DNA of 7,873 nucleotides from Alphaproteobacteria bacterium (lineage in GTDB: Bacteria; Pseudomonadota; Alphaproteobacteria; Rhizobiales; Xanthobacteraceae). Shown here piece after piece: positions 7,112 to 7,873 of the stretch. The notes under the pieces are model-generated. The model had not been told where the DNA came from. It saw nothing but the letters and a program-made list of their open reading frames with translations, and did not search any database. Each line of letters opens with the position of its first letter. Within the stretch, counting starts at the first letter, position 1. A program made the position numbers and the translations under genes. Location of the stretch: assembly GCA_005883115.1 (NCBI GenBank), contig VAZQ01000253.1, positions 1 to 7,873 of the forward strand, given 5' to 3'.

Positions 7112-7158
7112 GCCTTCATATGCGTGCCGTCGTGAATTGGCGTAGCGCAAGAATTTTC

Positions 7159-7165
7159 GGGAGGA
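7159..7165 (+). promoter_or_regulatory. Ribosome-binding site of the second exported paralogue
   Basis: GGGAGGA lies 4 nt before the ATG at 7170, within a leader shared with the first paralogue. Confidence 0.7.
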
Positions 7166-7169
7166 TGAT

Positions 7170-7796
7170 ATGAACCAGATGACACGGCGCTTTTTCGGGG
7201 TGGCCGGCTTTGCCCTGCTGCTCGCCACGTCAGCGAGCTTTGCCCAGCAGCAACCGCCTACGGTGCGCATCCGTGGCCAGATCGAAAAAGTCGAGGGTGA
7301 TGTCCTCGATATCAAAATGCGCAACGGAGATATGGTCAAGGTGAAGCTTGTCGACCCGGCGCGAGTGATGGCGCTGGTCAAGGCGTCGCTCGACGAAGTC
7401 AAAGTTGGTAAATTCGTCGGCGTCACCGCCATGCCGCAGGCCGACGGGAGCCAGAAGGCCGTCGCAATCCAAATCTTCCTCGATTCCCAGAAAGGCGTCG
7501 TGGCCGACAGGCATTTTCCGTACGATTGGCAGCCGGGTAGCACCATGACCAATGCGATCGTGGACACGATGGTCGCCGCCGTCGATGGTCCGACGATCAC
7601 GGTCAAGTACAAAGATGGGGAAAAGAAAGTGATTGTTCCGCCCAATACGCCGATTGTTGTCTCCGCTGCAGGCGACAAGAGCGAGCTTAAGCCGGGTACT
7701 CACATGATCATCCACGGTGCAACAAAGCAGGCGGATGGATCACTAACCGCGCCGGCTATCTATATCGGTCGCGACGGCCTCGTGCCGCCGATGTGA
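7170..7796 (+). CDS. Exported DUF5666-like two-repeat protein, paralogue 2
   Basis: A 208-residue paralogue of the preceding gene. The signal peptide (residues 1-25, TRRFF at 5-9, SFA before QQQ) differs from paralogue 1 at only two positions in the first 27 residues, and the DNA there is also very similar. The mature part has diverged much more. Conserved blocks include VTAMPQADGSQ, STMTNA, ITVKYK and EKKVIVP, and both proteins end near IGRD, here with a short extension (GLVPPM). The same two-module layout is present, with VDGPTITVKYK opening the second module. Function is unknown. The conserved signal and leader suggest shared export and expression with paralogue 1. The higher conservation of the signal region than of the body could reflect gene conversion or selection on targeting. 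Confidence 0.85.
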   Translation: MNQMTRRFFGVAGFALLLATSASFAQQQPPTVRIRGQIEKVEGDVLDIKMRNGDMVKVKLVDPARVMALVKASLDEVKVGKFVGVTAMPQADGSQKAVAIQIFLDSQKGVVADRHFPYDWQPGSTMTNAIVDTMVAAVDGPTITVKYKDGEKKVIVPPNTPIVVSAAGDKSELKPGTHMIIHGATKQADGSLTAPAIYIGRDGLVPPM

Positions 7797-7855
7797 AGCG
7801 TGTTGCGTCCGCGCGGCTTGCAGAGCAGGCGGCAGCAGCCATTTGGAGAACAAAA

Positions 7856-7873
7856 ATGAGCAAAATGACACCA
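7856..7873 (+). CDS. Start of a further gene, possibly a third paralogue (partial)
   Basis: An ATG at 7856 follows GGAGA (7845-7849) with good spacing, and six codons (MSKMTP) precede the window edge. The M-x-x-M-T pattern matches the MNQMT start of the two upstream paralogues, and the gap of 59 bp is similar in scale to the 89 bp between them. Too little is visible to identify the product. Confidence 0.45.

Noticed and set aside
6427..7185. Minus-strand open frame of 252 codons opposite the first exported paralogue
   Set aside because: The plus-strand frame has a ribosome-binding site, a signal peptide and a paralogue; a similar antisense frame opposite the second copy (7230-7715) follows from the shared sequence.

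Overview
The window is GC-rich bacterial DNA with dense coding and short intergenic gaps. Its gene families (a CoxMSL-type molybdenum hydroxylase, a cyclase-family hydrolase, a 2-hydroxyacid dehydrogenase and an SDR) are typical of soil or rhizosphere Proteobacteria. An alphaproteobacterium of the Hyphomicrobiales (Bradyrhizobium-like) is my best guess, with Burkholderiales an alternative. This is inference from gene content only; there is no rRNA or other phylogenetic marker here. I saw no tRNA, CRISPR array, insertion sequence or phage gene.

Region 1 (1-5465, minus strand) reads as one transcription unit. In transcription order it holds a D-2-hydroxyacid dehydrogenase (5465-4551), the FAD subunit (4421-3579), the [2Fe-2S] subunit (3582-3094) and the molybdopterin subunit (3026-612) of a three-subunit molybdenum hydroxylase. 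A cyclase-family metal hydrolase follows (564 to beyond the left edge). The FAD and FeS genes overlap by 4 bp (ATGA). The M-S-L order matches cox-type operons, but the active-site loop is not that of CO dehydrogenase. A hydroxylase, a cyclic-amide-type hydrolase and a hydroxyacid dehydrogenase together suggest breakdown of a small aromatic, N-heterocyclic or carbonyl compound. The substrate cannot be read from the sequence.

Region 2 (5536-6321, plus strand) is an SDR-fold protein divergently transcribed from the hydroxyacid dehydrogenase across a 70-bp gap. It keeps the nucleotide-binding motifs, but every position where the classical Asn-Ser-Tyr-Lys catalytic residues should align is replaced.

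Region 3 (6475 to the right edge, plus strand) is a tandem family of small exported proteins. Two paralogues share an almost identical twin-arginine-type signal peptide, and each is built from two copies of a DUF5666-like beta module. A further gene starting at 7856 with a similar first few residues may be a third member. This array looks functionally separate from the catabolic cluster and is, with the odd SDR, the least explained part of the window.
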